Made by a program: the position numbers and the translations under genes. The notes below the pieces were generated by a model. The model ran no database searches and had not been told where the DNA came from. It saw only the letters and a program-made list of their open reading frames with translations. Below, piece by piece: positions 25,788 through 34,717 of a stretch of DNA of 64,000 bases (positions are counted from its first letter, which is position 1; each line of letters begins with the position of its first letter). The DNA lies in NCBI GenBank assembly GCA_965230795.1, contig OZ246020.1, positions 3,472,001-3,536,000 of the forward strand, read 5' to 3'. Source of the DNA: PZPK01 sp965230795 (GTDB lineage Bacteria; Pseudomonadota; Gammaproteobacteria; Pseudomonadales; Oleiphilaceae).

Positions 25788-26477
25788 CTAGTTTGCGTCG
25801 TTCAGAATGGAGTGAAGCGCCACGTGGCGATATCTGTCTTTGCGGGCCTGACGCTCCAGGGCTTTGATGGTGACGTAGGACGCATCCACATAGGCAACGT
25901 TATACAGGTAGTAAAGGGTCTTCTGCACCACGCCACCCGGCAGGGTAAAACTTAAATGTTCGATCTCGGTCTTGCCCGATGCCAACTCGGTAAATTGCCA
26001 ATACCCTGCCATCAGCGGGAAACGCACCAGTCGCATATCACGCTTGGGTACGTTTTTGTCGACTGACTGAAAGGTGATGCGCATGCGTTTGTTGGCTTCA
26101 TCATAATCCGGGGTATAGAGCGAAACTGCATCGCGATCGTAGGCGCCAACAAAGTCATAGTTAGTATAGACGTAGATACCCGGAGAAGACTCATTCTCGA
26201 ATACCCGTTCCGACACGCTGACACTTTCGGCCCATTCGGTGAAGTGCTCTACGTCAAGAATCACCGAACTCAGGGCATCCACTGACACATCAGTGATATA
26301 TCGAAAGCGACACTGATTGATCTTCGTCTTGTGCTGACGGCACTCGGCACTGATACCGTCTTGCGTTTCCTGTGCTTCCCAGGTGCTCAACCATTGGGGA
26401 GTTGGCGCAGTGTCTGCCACCAGCTGTGCAGAAAACAACACATGGATTAGCGACACGATTAAGAGGAAATTTTTCAT
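25788..26477 (-). CDS. Secreted START/SRPBCC-like lipid-binding protein
   Basis: 229 aa with a signal peptide (MKNFLLIVSLIHVLFSAQLVA). The body has CRFRYITDVSVDALSSVIL, FTEWAESVSVSERV, YTNYDFVGAYDRDAVSLYT and a closing hydrophobic helix (TLYYLYNVAYVDASYVTIKAL), as in bacterial START-domain proteins that hold a hydrophobic ligand. The periplasmic location is inferred from the signal. It is on the same strand as the TetR gene, 55 bases upstream of it. Confidence 0.65.
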   Translation of the reverse strand: MKNFLLIVSLIHVLFSAQLVADTAPTPQWLSTWEAQETQDGISAECRQHKTKINQCRFRYITDVSVDALSSVILDVEHFTEWAESVSVSERVFENESSPGIYVYTNYDFVGAYDRDAVSLYTPDYDEANKRMRITFQSVDKNVPKRDMRLVRFPLMAGYWQFTELASGKTEIEHLSFTLPGGVVQKTLYYLYNVAYVDASYVTIKALERQARKDRYRHVALHSILNDAN

Positions 26478-26573
26478 GGCTCGACGTCACGCTTGGCGAA
26501 AAAGAGTTCGCAGTGTACCGGCCTATATTTACATTGTAAATATTAGTAAGAATTCCGGCGGTAGCTCACTTGC

Positions 26574-27230
26574 CTAGGCGCGACTTTCCAGCAGGAGTTT
26601 CAGACCCAGACTGACAAACAGCATTCCCACTATGGTCTGTATAAAGCCCTTTAAACGATGACTATTCTGAAAACCGGCTCTCGCCCTGACGGTGACCAGC
26701 GTTAAAACGCCAGACCAGATAAAGCTGCTCAGATTGAACAAGGCGCCCAGTAACAGAAATTGCGACAGCACATTCGTTGAGGAGTCGGGGATAAACTGAG
26801 GCACAAAGGCCAGAAAAAACAGGGCCACCTTGGGGTTCAGCACATTGGTCAGAAAACCCTGTGTAAAACTTTTGAAATCGGGCTTGCGAGTATCCAGAGC
26901 CGGAGGAGGATGGTGAATAAGTGAATCGCTCCCCTTCCCTGTCATCCAGGCTCGTCGCAGATAGCCCAGCCCCAGATAGAACAGATACAACACACCGACC
27001 AGCTTTAGCAGGGTAAAGGCAAAGGCCGACGCAGCAATTAACGACGCTGCACCAAAGGCAGCCAACAGGATATGGACGCAGGTTCCGCAGACGATACCTA
27101 GATTGCAAAGCAAACCTGCTCGAACACCACCGCGGGCACTCGCCGTCACCACATTGAGCGTGTCCGGCCCCGGCGTCATATTCAATAACAGTGACGCCAC
27201 CAGAAACAGCAACAGGGTTTCAAACGCCAT
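26574..27230 (-). CDS. LysE/RhtB-family amino-acid exporter
   Basis: 218 aa, ATG 27230 with GGAGGTT upstream. Six hydrophobic segments are present; the family start ASLLLNMTPGPDTLNVV and the conserved GFLTNVLNPKVALFFLAF are both there. It should export a neutral or basic amino acid or homoserine-like compound. It lies downstream of the Lrp gene, with a run of 7-base repeats between them, and Lrp control is likely. Confidence 0.9.
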   Translation of the reverse strand: MAFETLLLFLVASLLLNMTPGPDTLNVVTASARGGVRAGLLCNLGIVCGTCVHILLAAFGAASLIAASAFAFTLLKLVGVLYLFYLGLGYLRRAWMTGKGSDSLIHHPPPALDTRKPDFKSFTQGFLTNVLNPKVALFFLAFVPQFIPDSSTNVLSQFLLLGALFNLSSFIWSGVLTLVTVRARAGFQNSHRLKGFIQTIVGMLFVSLGLKLLLESRA

Positions 27231-27239
27231 TCAACCTCC

Positions 27240-27281
27240 AGCTTCAAGCTTCAAGCTTCAAGCTTCAAGCTTCAAGCTTCC
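27240..27281. repeat. Six tandem AGCTTCN heptamers in the lysE leader
   Basis: Five AGCTTCA units and one AGCTTCC fill 42 bases, directly before the ribosome site of the LysE gene and after the Lrp stop (27287). Unit copies are identical except the last. Slippage here would change the leader length of the lysE message. Confidence 0.9.
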
Positions 27282-27286
27282 CAACA

Positions 27287-27739
27287 TTATGCCCTCTCAT
27301 CCTTGGGCGAATCCATCACCACATAGGTGGTAATCGAGTTCACCTGGGGCAAGGTGCCCAATACATCCGTGTGGAATACCTTGTAGCTGGCGAGATCTCT
27401 TGTTTCCACCCTGAGAATGTATTCAAAGGAGCCGGTAATATTGTGGCACTCTCTCACTTCGTCAGATTTGGTGATGGCGCGCTCGAATGCCTGCTGCGAT
27501 TTTTTGGTGTGATCAGACAGACCGACAGCAATATAGGCGGTGAAACCAATTCCCAGAGCCAGCTGATTCAGCACGGCGCGATAACCTTTAATCACATCAG
27601 ATCGCTCAAGCTCCTGCACCCGACGCAAGCAGGCCGAGGGAGATAATCCGACACGTTCAGCCAGCTCGGCATTACTGATTCGACCCTCGCGCTGAAGCTC
27701 ATGCAATATTCTGTTGTTCATTCTATCCAATTCAATCAT
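27287..27739 (-). CDS. Lrp/AsnC-family regulator
   Basis: 150 aa, ATG 27739 with GGAGGAC upstream. N-terminal HTH: LDRMNNRILHELQREGRISN and ELAERVGLSPSACLRRVQEL. The C-terminal RAM domain has GIGFTAYIAVGLSDH, VRECHNITGSFEYILRV and VNSITTYVVMDS. It is flanked by two LysE-type exporters, one downstream and one divergent (27840), so it probably senses an amino acid and induces its export, as Lrp-LysE pairs do. Confidence 0.92.
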   Translation of the reverse strand: MIELDRMNNRILHELQREGRISNAELAERVGLSPSACLRRVQELERSDVIKGYRAVLNQLALGIGFTAYIAVGLSDHTKKSQQAFERAITKSDEVRECHNITGSFEYILRVETRDLASYKVFHTDVLGTLPQVNSITTYVVMDSPKDERA

Positions 27740-27839
27740 TTATTGTCCTCCAGCCGCAATCTAAACGAATATATCAATAATATTTCGCCAGCAATAGCGT
27801 ATAGTTGTTGTCTATCCACTACCTAACAAGGGAAAGGTC

Positions 27840-28436
27840 ATGAGCATCGAACTGATCGCGGCATTGGCTGTATTCGCACTGGTTTCATCCATCACTCCCG
27901 GCCCCAACAATCTGATGTTGATGGCTTCGGGCGCGAACTTCGGATTTCAGCGCACCATTCCCCACATGCTGGGCGTAGCGCTTGGCTTCACCTTCATGGT
28001 AGTGATGGTGGGGATTGGTCTGATGCAGCTGTTTGATATGTTTCCGCTCACCTACACCATCCTGAAAGTGTTGAGTGTGGCGTATCTGGTATATCTGGCC
28101 TATCGCATCGCGACGGCAGCGCCACCCTCTGCGGATGAACAAGCACGGGGCAAACCATTTACCTTTATTCAGGCGGTGCTGTTCCAGTGGGTCAACCCAA
28201 AGGCCTGGACCATGGCGTTAACCGCCATTGCGGTCTATTCACCATCACGGGAATTGAGTGCGGTGGTCTGGGTGGCGCTGATCTTCGGTGTGATTAACCT
28301 GCCTTCGGTCAGTGTGTGGACCGTGCTCGGCCAGCAACTGCGAAAGTGGCTGACCAGTCATCGTCGACTGCAGGTATTTAATTTCTCGATGGGTGCGCTG
28401 TTGCTGGGCTCGTTGTATCCGGTGCTACTGACCTGA
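27840..28436 (+). CDS. LysE/RhtB-family amino-acid exporter
   Basis: 198 aa, ATG 27840 preceded by GGGAAAGG. The start region LVSSITPGPNNLMLMASGANFG and FQWVNPKAWTMALTAIAVY are typical of the family, with six hydrophobic segments. It is divergent from the Lrp gene across a 100-base AT-rich gap that should hold both promoters. It differs from the exporter at 26574 in most positions, so the two probably handle different compounds. Confidence 0.92.
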   Translation: MSIELIAALAVFALVSSITPGPNNLMLMASGANFGFQRTIPHMLGVALGFTFMVVMVGIGLMQLFDMFPLTYTILKVLSVAYLVYLAYRIATAAPPSADEQARGKPFTFIQAVLFQWVNPKAWTMALTAIAVYSPSRELSAVVWVALIFGVINLPSVSVWTVLGQQLRKWLTSHRRLQVFNFSMGALLLGSLYPVLLT

Positions 28437-28483
28437 GAATCAGACAACAATGGGGTGGCCAGGCCTCTCTTTTTCAGAACAGC

Positions 28484-29095
28484 TTAGAGCGGCCGGGCCA
28501 TAATCATGGTCCAGTAAGTGGAATAGTCCGAACCCACAGGCAAGTGTAAAGCTGTGGCTGTTTCTGTATAAGCGGGATTCATGACGGTGGCACAATGGCC
28601 CGGGCTGTTGAGCCAGCCATTCACCACCGATTCGGCTGAGTTGAAACCGGCAGCAATGTTCTCACCCACCATCATCCAGTCATAATCGACGGCATCGACA
28701 CGATGGGAAACACGCAGCCCATCGGATCCTGTGTGGCTAAAGAAGTTGTTCTCACCCATATCTTCAGAGTGGCCCTGTGCAGCGCTTTTTAGTGTACAAC
28801 TCCAGGTAACGGGCTCGGCAGCTTCGTAGAAATTATCACCACAGAAACGGGGCACCGCACGAGCAGCATTAACCGCTTCCAGCACGCGGTCATCCAGAAC
28901 CGTTAACTGACAATCTTCCTCGAGACTGTTTTCAGCCGAACCGTCGACAATGACGGCCTGGTTTTGGACAGCCACCGTGGCGACATCCTGACTCGAGGAT
29001 TCATCTCCACCGCCACCTCCACCACAGGCGGCTAGACAAAACGAAAGTGATACGACCGACATGATCGATGAAAACGACTGTAGGGAATGATGCAT
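28484..29095 (-). CDS. CAP (SCP/PR1)-family lipoprotein
   Basis: 203 aa. A hydrophobic N-terminus ends in the lipobox LAAC followed by a glycine run, so it should be a lipoprotein. The CAP domain begins at LEAVNAARAVPRFCG and includes SAAQGHSEDMGENNFFSHTG, GENIAAGFNSAESVVNGWLN and SPGHCATVMNPAYTETATAL, with the family His and Glu residues. Bacterial CAP (YkwD-like) proteins have no settled function. The 327-base gap after it holds the heptamer repeats and no gene. Confidence 0.85.
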   Translation of the reverse strand: MHHSLQSFSSIMSVVSLSFCLAACGGGGGGDESSSQDVATVAVQNQAVIVDGSAENSLEEDCQLTVLDDRVLEAVNAARAVPRFCGDNFYEAAEPVTWSCTLKSAAQGHSEDMGENNFFSHTGSDGLRVSHRVDAVDYDWMMVGENIAAGFNSAESVVNGWLNSPGHCATVMNPAYTETATALHLPVGSDYSTYWTMIMARPL

Positions 29096-29331
29096 GGAAC
29101 ATCCTGTTGATTTGAGTAGTTGTCGTTACCCGAGCTGCGCTCTAATGGCGCTTGCGGGTGTTTTTAACTGCTTAACAACAACTTAAGCCTTCAACCGGAC
29201 CGGTATCCGTTGTTCCTGTGTGCAAAAGTGTTATGGGTAGATGACAGTTTTTCCGAGGCGTGGATTTGCGTTAATGAGCTGTGACATTGCGTATCCAGCC
29301 GCTTTGTCGCTAACGGAATGGTTACATTTGG

Positions 29332-29366
29332 GAAGTTAGAAGTTGGAAGTTGGAAGTTGGAAGTTG
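29332..29366. repeat. Five tandem GAAGTTR heptamers
   Basis: GAAGTTA once and GAAGTTG four times; on the other strand the unit is CAACTTC, close to the AGCTTC units elsewhere. It lies in the gap between the CAP lipoprotein and the membrane protein at 29423. The rest of the gap shows no gene. Confidence 0.9.
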
Positions 29367-29422
29367 GAAAACAAGCTATGTCTGCCAGCACCCGGCGCAA
29401 TGATGTCGCGCCAGATTATTCG

Positions 29423-29800
29423 CTACCCATTCTTTCGCTGACGAAAATAACTCAACACGTCATACACATCGAATACCAGTGAGATGATGATGAACACCGA
29501 TAACAATACGAGATAATTGAAGAACAAACCGGAGTAGGCGCTCATCGACACCACGAGATAGCCCAACAGTGGCACCCACAGGGCATGCGCAAGACCCAGA
29601 ATCTTTTCAAAGCCGAACACCGCATACATAGCCATCATCACCACTGCCTGAAACAGAAAAATACCCAGAATCCATTGGGCGAGCGGTTGTTCAAGAAAGA
29701 AGAGACTCGCCAGATTGGCTGCGATGAGAGCGTTGACCCAGACGACCACCCAAAGAGGCTGCTGAAATAATTCGACCATAAAGTAAAGCGGGTTACGCAT
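29423..29800 (-). CDS. Small integral membrane protein, unknown
   Basis: 125 aa from the ATG at 29800 (MRNPLYFMVELFQQPLW); the longer frame to 29848 has no better start. Four hydrophobic segments follow (VVVWVNALIAANLASLFFL; ILGIFLFQAVVMMAMYAVF; LWVPLLGYLVVSMSAYSGL; YLVLLSVFIIISLVFDV). No family is recognised. It sits next to another small gene on the same strand, with about 100 bases between. Confidence 0.7.
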   Translation of the reverse strand: MRNPLYFMVELFQQPLWVVVWVNALIAANLASLFFLEQPLAQWILGIFLFQAVVMMAMYAVFGFEKILGLAHALWVPLLGYLVVSMSAYSGLFFNYLVLLSVFIIISLVFDVYDVLSYFRQRKNG

Positions 29801-29901
29801 GCAGACTCCTGTTTTCCGGTTCATGTGGATTGACGTTGCCCAATCCATGAGAGACCGGCAAGCGGTTAAAAGGTTCCCTTAGCGTCGATTGGTTTTTCTG
29901 A

Positions 29902-30261
29902 TTACTCAATCCACAGCGAATCCAGCTTTGGAGGATGCGTAGCATTTTTAAATGTGGCCTTGATCAGGATGTCATCATCGGTTTTGGAATAGCGCGCCAC
30001 ACATATCAGCATGGGATCTTCACCCCGACGCAGCGCTGCGAGAACATGTAACGATTCCAGTTCGCCAAATTGGGGCTGGATTTCCTCATGCGCCTGCCTA
30101 AAGGCCTGCGCGGAAATTTTGTCTGCCAATGCATCGCTTATCAGCGAACGAAACAAAGCATAGTCGCCGGACTCATGGGCTTTTAAGGCCGAGTCTAAAA
30201 CCGGCGTGAGCCGCTCCAGGGCATTCGCTTTTGTGTCGCCAAAGCTGCCGAAAAATTCCAT
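29902..30261 (-). CDS. Small soluble protein, unknown
   Basis: 119 aa from ATG 30261 (MEFFGSFGDTKANALERL), AAGGAAC 8 bases upstream. The protein is helical at first, then has FGELESLHVLAALRRGEDPM and LIKATFKNATHPPKLDSLWI, a cystatin/NTF2-like alpha-plus-beta pattern. No family is recognised with confidence. It lies at the start of the small-gene pair with the membrane protein. Confidence 0.65.
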   Translation of the reverse strand: MEFFGSFGDTKANALERLTPVLDSALKAHESGDYALFRSLISDALADKISAQAFRQAHEEIQPQFGELESLHVLAALRRGEDPMLICVARYSKTDDDILIKATFKNATHPPKLDSLWIE

Positions 30262-30546
30262 ACATTGTTCCTTTTTGGGCTTGGGATGATCGAGACAAGT
30301 ATGGCTTATGATACCGCTGTTTAATGGTACTTTTCGCCCAAAATGACGACGTGAGAGATCTCGCACAAGAGCTTGGGATCTCTCTTATTTCTGGATGCCC
30401 GGACGACAACTATCATTACTTTGCTGCTCGCAGAAATGGACTGTCAGGATGACACTCTGCGGCACGGATTCAGAGCAGCACACTTTTCTTTTTTTATTCC
30501 CTTGGTCACACCCTAACTTTACGCGCACTGTTTAGGATTTGTTTTT

Positions 30547-30581
30547 CGCTTCTGACTTCCAGCGTTAAGCTTCCGGCTTTT
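30547..30581. repeat. Degenerate heptamer repeat (five units)
   Basis: CGCTTCT, GACTTCC, AGCGTTA, AGCTTCC and GGCTTTT run in register just downstream of the AraC gene stop (30583). Units share the RRCTTCN pattern. The rest of the 321-base gap (30262-30582) shows no gene. Confidence 0.65.
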
Positions 30582-30582
30582 T

Positions 30583-31605
30583 TCACCCCCTATACTTCAA
30601 CCTTGCTCCAACCGCTTTCACATACTGGGTCGGTGTTTTTCCCGTCCAGTGCTTAAAACTGCGACTGAAGACGCTTTGCTCGGCGAAGCCCAATAACTCG
30701 GACAGATGGGTCATACTGACATTGGATTCATTCAGGTAGCGAATCGCCAGCTGTTTGCGTTCATCATTCAGGAGCGCCTGAAAGCGTGTTCCCTTTTCCC
30801 CTAGCCGACGCTGCAATGTGCGCACTTCCACCTGCATCAACTGGCTGATCTGCGCCAGATTGGCCTGCCCCAAAGGCAATAGCTGGCGAATCAGAACCCG
30901 CAGGCGGTATTCCAGATCCATTGGATGATCCCGACGTAGATCCTGTACATAGCGATTCACAAAGCCCCGCAAGTGAGTGGGATCCTGACGCAGGGGTTTA
31001 TCCAGTAACTGACGGTCCACAGCGGCACCATTGATTTCGCGTTCGAAGCTCAGGGGGCAATGAAAAACCGAATGATAGGCCTGCAAATCTCTCGGTTCTC
31101 GGTAGGAAAAAAATGCCGACGTGGGCTGGACGGGCTCGTCGATCAGTTGGCGAACGATATTGAGACCCGCCACGAGCGACAGGTCAATGAGCTGGCGACT
31201 ACGACCGGAAAAGCTAACCATGGGTTCGAAGGTCAGATAGGCCTGCTTGCCTTCAAGAAAATAATCAAATATGCCTGCCTGACTATGCACATGCAGAAAC
31301 TGCTTTAGCCGTGCGAGCGCCTCCCCCAGTGTGCGGCATTGCTGCACCAGTAGCGCTACCGGCCCCAGAATATCCAGGCTCTGAAGGCGCGCCAATTCAA
31401 TACCGAACGATGGGCAATGCAAACGATCCGCGGCCAATTCCAGCAAATGTATCAGTGCGTCCGATGGCAGCAGGTAGTCATCCGAACGCAACCAGTCCGG
31501 CTCGATGCCCACCTCATTCAACAGGGCTTCCGCATCACCACCCAATGAATCAACCAGCTCGTAAAAACCCAGTAGTGAAGCACTTCGGCTCATGTAGGTC
31601 GCCAT
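30583..31605 (-). CDS. AraC-family regulator (arabinose_bd type)
   Basis: 340 aa from ATG 31605 (MATYMSRSASLLGFYELVD); the preceding TTG is not needed. The effector domain includes LQSLDILGPVALLVQQC and the C-terminal HTH pair reads ISQLMQVEVRTLQRRLGEKG and LSELLGFAEQSVFSRSFKHW. It is divergent from the alpha/beta-hydrolase at 31744, with a TGTCGCAAAT motif between them, so it probably activates that operon. Confidence 0.92.
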   Translation of the reverse strand: MATYMSRSASLLGFYELVDSLGGDAEALLNEVGIEPDWLRSDDYLLPSDALIHLLELAADRLHCPSFGIELARLQSLDILGPVALLVQQCRTLGEALARLKQFLHVHSQAGIFDYFLEGKQAYLTFEPMVSFSGRSRQLIDLSLVAGLNIVRQLIDEPVQPTSAFFSYREPRDLQAYHSVFHCPLSFEREINGAAVDRQLLDKPLRQDPTHLRGFVNRYVQDLRRDHPMDLEYRLRVLIRQLLPLGQANLAQISQLMQVEVRTLQRRLGEKGTRFQALLNDERKQLAIRYLNESNVSMTHLSELLGFAEQSVFSRSFKHWTGKTPTQYVKAVGARLKYRG

Positions 31606-31670
31606 CAATCAGCTCCCAATTCCAAACTAAGAAGACCAGCGAGAATAGCGAGACGTAATAAATCATAACT

Positions 31671-31689
31671 TGTCGCAAATAATCAAATA
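31671..31689. promoter_or_regulatory. Candidate AraC operator between AraC and hydrolase genes
   Basis: TGTCGCAAATAATCAAATA at 31671-31689 closely matches the motif on the - strand at 54072-54052 (TGTCGTAAATAGTCAAAAATA differs at a few places). It is 55 bases before the hydrolase start at 31744. Confidence 0.45.
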
Positions 31690-31743
31690 TTGTTCTGGAT
31701 CACGCCTAAACTGGACACAAAAGAATCATTCAGGATGGCGAGC

Positions 31744-32568
31744 ATGTTTGTAGACATTGATCAGGCCCCAATTTACGTCAATCGCGACGGCGATGGTGAT
31801 GATGCCCTGCTCTTGCATGGTGTACCGGATTCCGCCGAGATCTGGACGCCATTGATAGCGCGCATCAAGCATCATTACCGTTGTCATGCGCCGGACCTGC
31901 CGGGCTTTTACCGCAGTGGTATTCCCAAGAACTTCCGCTTCGAACTCGATCACTATGCGGATTTTATTGATACTCTGGTCGAAAAGCTGGAGCTGAAAAC
32001 ACCCCTGACTCTGATCATCCATGACTGGGGCGGATTGTTTGGTATGCTCTGGGCCTGCAAATATCCGCACAAGGTGAAGCACATAGTTGGCGGGGACTTT
32101 CCCTTTGATCCGGGCTATCGATGGCACGAATGGGCCCGCGTGTGGCGCACGCCCATTCTGGGCGAGCTGTCCATGGCCATGATGAACTGGCCGTTGTTTA
32201 AATGGGAATTGAGCCGAACCTCCTGCCAGCTCAGCGAGCAGGATATTCGCGATACCTACGAAGGTCGCGTCACGCAGGCATCGACGCGTGCCACCGTGTT
32301 GAAGCTGTATCGCAGCGCCGGTATGCATCAGTTCGGACCCTGGATGAAACGCCAGCATACCCTTGCGGACAAGGTGCCGATAGATTTGATCTGGGGGGCC
32401 AGAGATAAATATGTTGGCCCCGAAGAGGGTCGCAAAATGGCCCATCGCTCTCTCACGGCTGTCCCCGATTGTGGTCACTGGCCACCGATGGAAGTGCCGG
32501 AAAGTTACGCGACGGTTTTACTCACAGCTCTTGAACAAGAAGAACCATGCCCGCCACTCAGCGCATAG
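31744..32568 (+). CDS. Alpha/beta-hydrolase, epoxide-hydrolase or dehalogenase-like
   Basis: 274 aa from ATG 31744, with AGGA 8 bases upstream; earlier ATG at 31735 lacks a good site. The oxyanion segment is LLLHGVPDSAEIW and the elbow IHDWGG has Asp94 as nucleophile, as in epoxide hydrolases and haloalkane dehalogenases. WGARDKYVG probably carries the acid and VPDCGHWPPMEVPE the catalytic His. Its end overlaps the next hydrolase by 22 bases, so they are one operon. Substrate unknown. Confidence 0.85.
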   Translation: MFVDIDQAPIYVNRDGDGDDALLLHGVPDSAEIWTPLIARIKHHYRCHAPDLPGFYRSGIPKNFRFELDHYADFIDTLVEKLELKTPLTLIIHDWGGLFGMLWACKYPHKVKHIVGGDFPFDPGYRWHEWARVWRTPILGELSMAMMNWPLFKWELSRTSCQLSEQDIRDTYEGRVTQASTRATVLKLYRSAGMHQFGPWMKRQHTLADKVPIDLIWGARDKYVGPEEGRKMAHRSLTAVPDCGHWPPMEVPESYATVLLTALEQEEPCPPLSA

Positions 32569-33470
32569 TTCACACTGACAGTCTCGAATTCCATGTGCTG
32601 GAATGGCCACCCGCATCGTCGTTAGATACGTCTGACCAAACCCCGCTGGCTGTGTTGCTGCATGGTTTTCCGGAAACACCACAGATCTTTGCGCCGCTGG
32701 CGGAACGACTGGTCGCGGCAGGTTATCAGGTGTGCGCGCCGTATTTGCCGGGTTATGGGGCAGCCCCGGGACTTGGAAAAGGTAAACGCCCGATCACTTT
32801 CCTGGTCGATATAGCCAGGGTCTTCGGTGACTTACTCACCCATCTGCATCAGCGCTACACACCTTCCAAGGTGGTACTGGTCGGCCATGACTGGGGTGCG
32901 GCCTGCGCCTATGGCATTGCTGCCGCCCATGGTGACAAGCTCGACACATTGGTCACCATGGCAGTGCCCCCGCTTTCAACCTTCCTGAAAAGCTTTTTGC
33001 GCTTGCCGGGTCAGTGGACGCGTTCTGCTTACATGGCCTATTTTCAACTGCCCGCAGGCTGGCCGGAAAGGAACATGACACAGCATGACTTTCAGAAGCT
33101 ATCGGAGCTGTGTCTTCGATGGAGTGGCGGTGCCGCAGCGAGCCGTGCTTATTTCAGCAAGCCAGAGCATGCGTTTTCGGAGTTGGAGAATCTGGCGGGG
33201 CCATTAAGTTATTATCGGGGACTGTTTCCACTGATCAGTGGCCTGTCGGGAAAATGGCAGCAATCCATGCGACTGGCTTTCGCGCCTATCTCAGTGCCGA
33301 CGACGATTCTGGTGGGGGAGCTTGATGGCTGTATTCCGGCCCCCTGCTATCGGGGATATCAAAAAGCCTTCGATAAACGAGCGAGCTTTGAGGTCGTTCA
33401 GGGTGCCGGCCACTTTATTCCCCTTGATGCACCCGAATGGATTGCTCAACGGATTCTGTCATCCGCCTAG
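32547..33470 (+). CDS. Alpha/beta-hydrolase, epoxide-hydrolase-like
   Basis: 307 aa, ATG 32547 inside the end of the upstream hydrolase. It has LLHGFPETPQIFAPLAERL and the elbow GHDWGA (Asp115), VGELDGCIP (acid) and GAGHFIPLDAPE (His). Two Asp-nucleophile hydrolases in tandem, under an AraC regulator, suggest a short catabolic route for an epoxide, halide or ester; the substrates cannot be read. Confidence 0.88.
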   Translation: MPATQRIVHTDSLEFHVLEWPPASSLDTSDQTPLAVLLHGFPETPQIFAPLAERLVAAGYQVCAPYLPGYGAAPGLGKGKRPITFLVDIARVFGDLLTHLHQRYTPSKVVLVGHDWGAACAYGIAAAHGDKLDTLVTMAVPPLSTFLKSFLRLPGQWTRSAYMAYFQLPAGWPERNMTQHDFQKLSELCLRWSGGAAASRAYFSKPEHAFSELENLAGPLSYYRGLFPLISGLSGKWQQSMRLAFAPISVPTTILVGELDGCIPAPCYRGYQKAFDKRASFEVVQGAGHFIPLDAPEWIAQRILSSA

Positions 33471-33475
33471 CGCTA

Positions 33476-34549
33476 TCAAAGTATCAGCGTCGTCGCCAGA
33501 AACAGCATCAGCCCCATACCGATAATGTCGGTAAAGGTGGTGAGGAAGATACTGCTGGCCATGGCCGGGTCGGCGCCAAAGCGTTTCAGCGTCAGGGGCA
33601 CCATGACACCGAAGATACCACTGCCAACGCATGCTCCAACCATGGCAATCAATATCACTACGGCCAACAGAGGCGCCTGGGTATCACCCGAGTGACTGGC
33701 GTACATAAACATGGCGATCGCCGCAATAATGCCTACAAAGAGGCCGTTCATGGCGCCCAGAACAATTTCTTTGCGCAGTAATTTCGACACGGGATAATCA
33801 TTGAGTTTGCCCAGGGTTAAGCCGCGCAGGGTAATCGCGAGCGCCTGGCAACCGGTGTTCCCGCTCTGCCCTGCCAACACTGGAAGAAAAGCCGCCAGCG
33901 CCACAATTCGGGTGATGGTATCTTCGAACTGGCTGACCACGAAGGCGGCAGCAAAAGCGGTTAGCAGGTTTACCTGCAACCAGGGATGGCGCATGCGAAA
34001 CGAAGCAAAGATCGAGGTATCCACCTGCTCGGTGCGGTCGACACCCACCTGGGAACCGGCCTGGGCGCTCAGTTCGGCTGCAATGCGTTCGTAGAGTTTC
34101 CAACCGCGCACAATGCCCAGCAGACGATGTTCTTCATCCACCACCGGATAGATGGGGTAATGGCGCGCCAGTGCCTCACTCACCCCTTCCCTGATGCTGG
34201 TTTCAAATTCAAAGGCAAAGGGATCACCCACCATAATCTCACTGAGTAACTGGGCCGGCTTGGCGAGAATCAGATCACGCATGGTCACCACACCCACCAG
34301 CGCTTCACCGTCCAGCACATAGATGTAAGTAATGTCCGATACATGCTTGGTACGCACCAGAAACGCCAGCGCCTCGGCGGCGGTATCATCAAAAGGCAGG
34401 GCCGCCGGTGCCGGGCTCATCAACTGACCAATGGTGGTTTCGGTGCCGGACATGGCCTCCCGTTCAAATACCTCCATGGTTTGCTGAATATCAGATTCCT
34501 CGGACACATCGTGATCGCTGCGGCTGTGCTGATCGGATCGTTCGGACAT
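33476..34549 (-). CDS. mgtE: MgtE-type magnesium transporter with CBS pair, short N-domain
   Basis: 357 aa, ATG 34549 with AGGAGAC upstream. Two CBS domains (MSPAPAALPFDD to VGDPFAFEFETS to YPVVDEEHRLLGIVRGW, residues about 40-160) are followed by the five-helix channel domain with the conserved AGQSGNTGCQALAITLRGL. MgtE proteins are usually near 450 aa with an N-terminal regulatory domain; here only about 40 residues precede the first CBS, so the Mg-sensing N-domain is missing. It should carry Mg2+ (possibly Co2+) inward. Confidence 0.88.
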   Translation of the reverse strand: MSERSDQHSRSDHDVSEESDIQQTMEVFEREAMSGTETTIGQLMSPAPAALPFDDTAAEALAFLVRTKHVSDITYIYVLDGEALVGVVTMRDLILAKPAQLLSEIMVGDPFAFEFETSIREGVSEALARHYPIYPVVDEEHRLLGIVRGWKLYERIAAELSAQAGSQVGVDRTEQVDTSIFASFRMRHPWLQVNLLTAFAAAFVVSQFEDTITRIVALAAFLPVLAGQSGNTGCQALAITLRGLTLGKLNDYPVSKLLRKEIVLGAMNGLFVGIIAAIAMFMYASHSGDTQAPLLAVVILIAMVGACVGSGIFGVMVPLTLKRFGADPAMASSIFLTTFTDIIGMGLMLFLATTLIL

Positions 34550-34655
34550 GTTTTGTCTCCTATGGCAGGCACCACAATAACAGTATGCAAGCTACTCGAT
34601 GCTTTCAGTATAGGGCATGCTGACAGAGACTCCCGTCTGGTTGTATGACAGGCAT

Positions 34656-34692
34656 AAAAAAAGGCGCAACCCCTGGGGGCGCGCCTTTTTTA
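34656..34692. terminator. Bidirectional hairpin terminator
   Basis: A-run, GGCGC (34663-34667), CCCC-T-GGGG core, GCGCC (34681-34685), then a T-run: a strong stem symmetric enough to work in both directions. It lies 26 bases after the cold-shock gene stop (34718, - strand). Confidence 0.9.
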
Positions 34693-34717
34693 TTCGATCA
34701 ATCAGATCTGATAAGAC

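Noticed and set aside
27240..27281. CRISPR-like short repeats
   Set aside because: Units are 7 bases in tandem with no spacers; there are no cas genes in the window.
29191..29400. 69-aa - strand ORF
   Set aside because: Its only ordered part (repeated LPTSNF) is the translation of the heptamer repeats.
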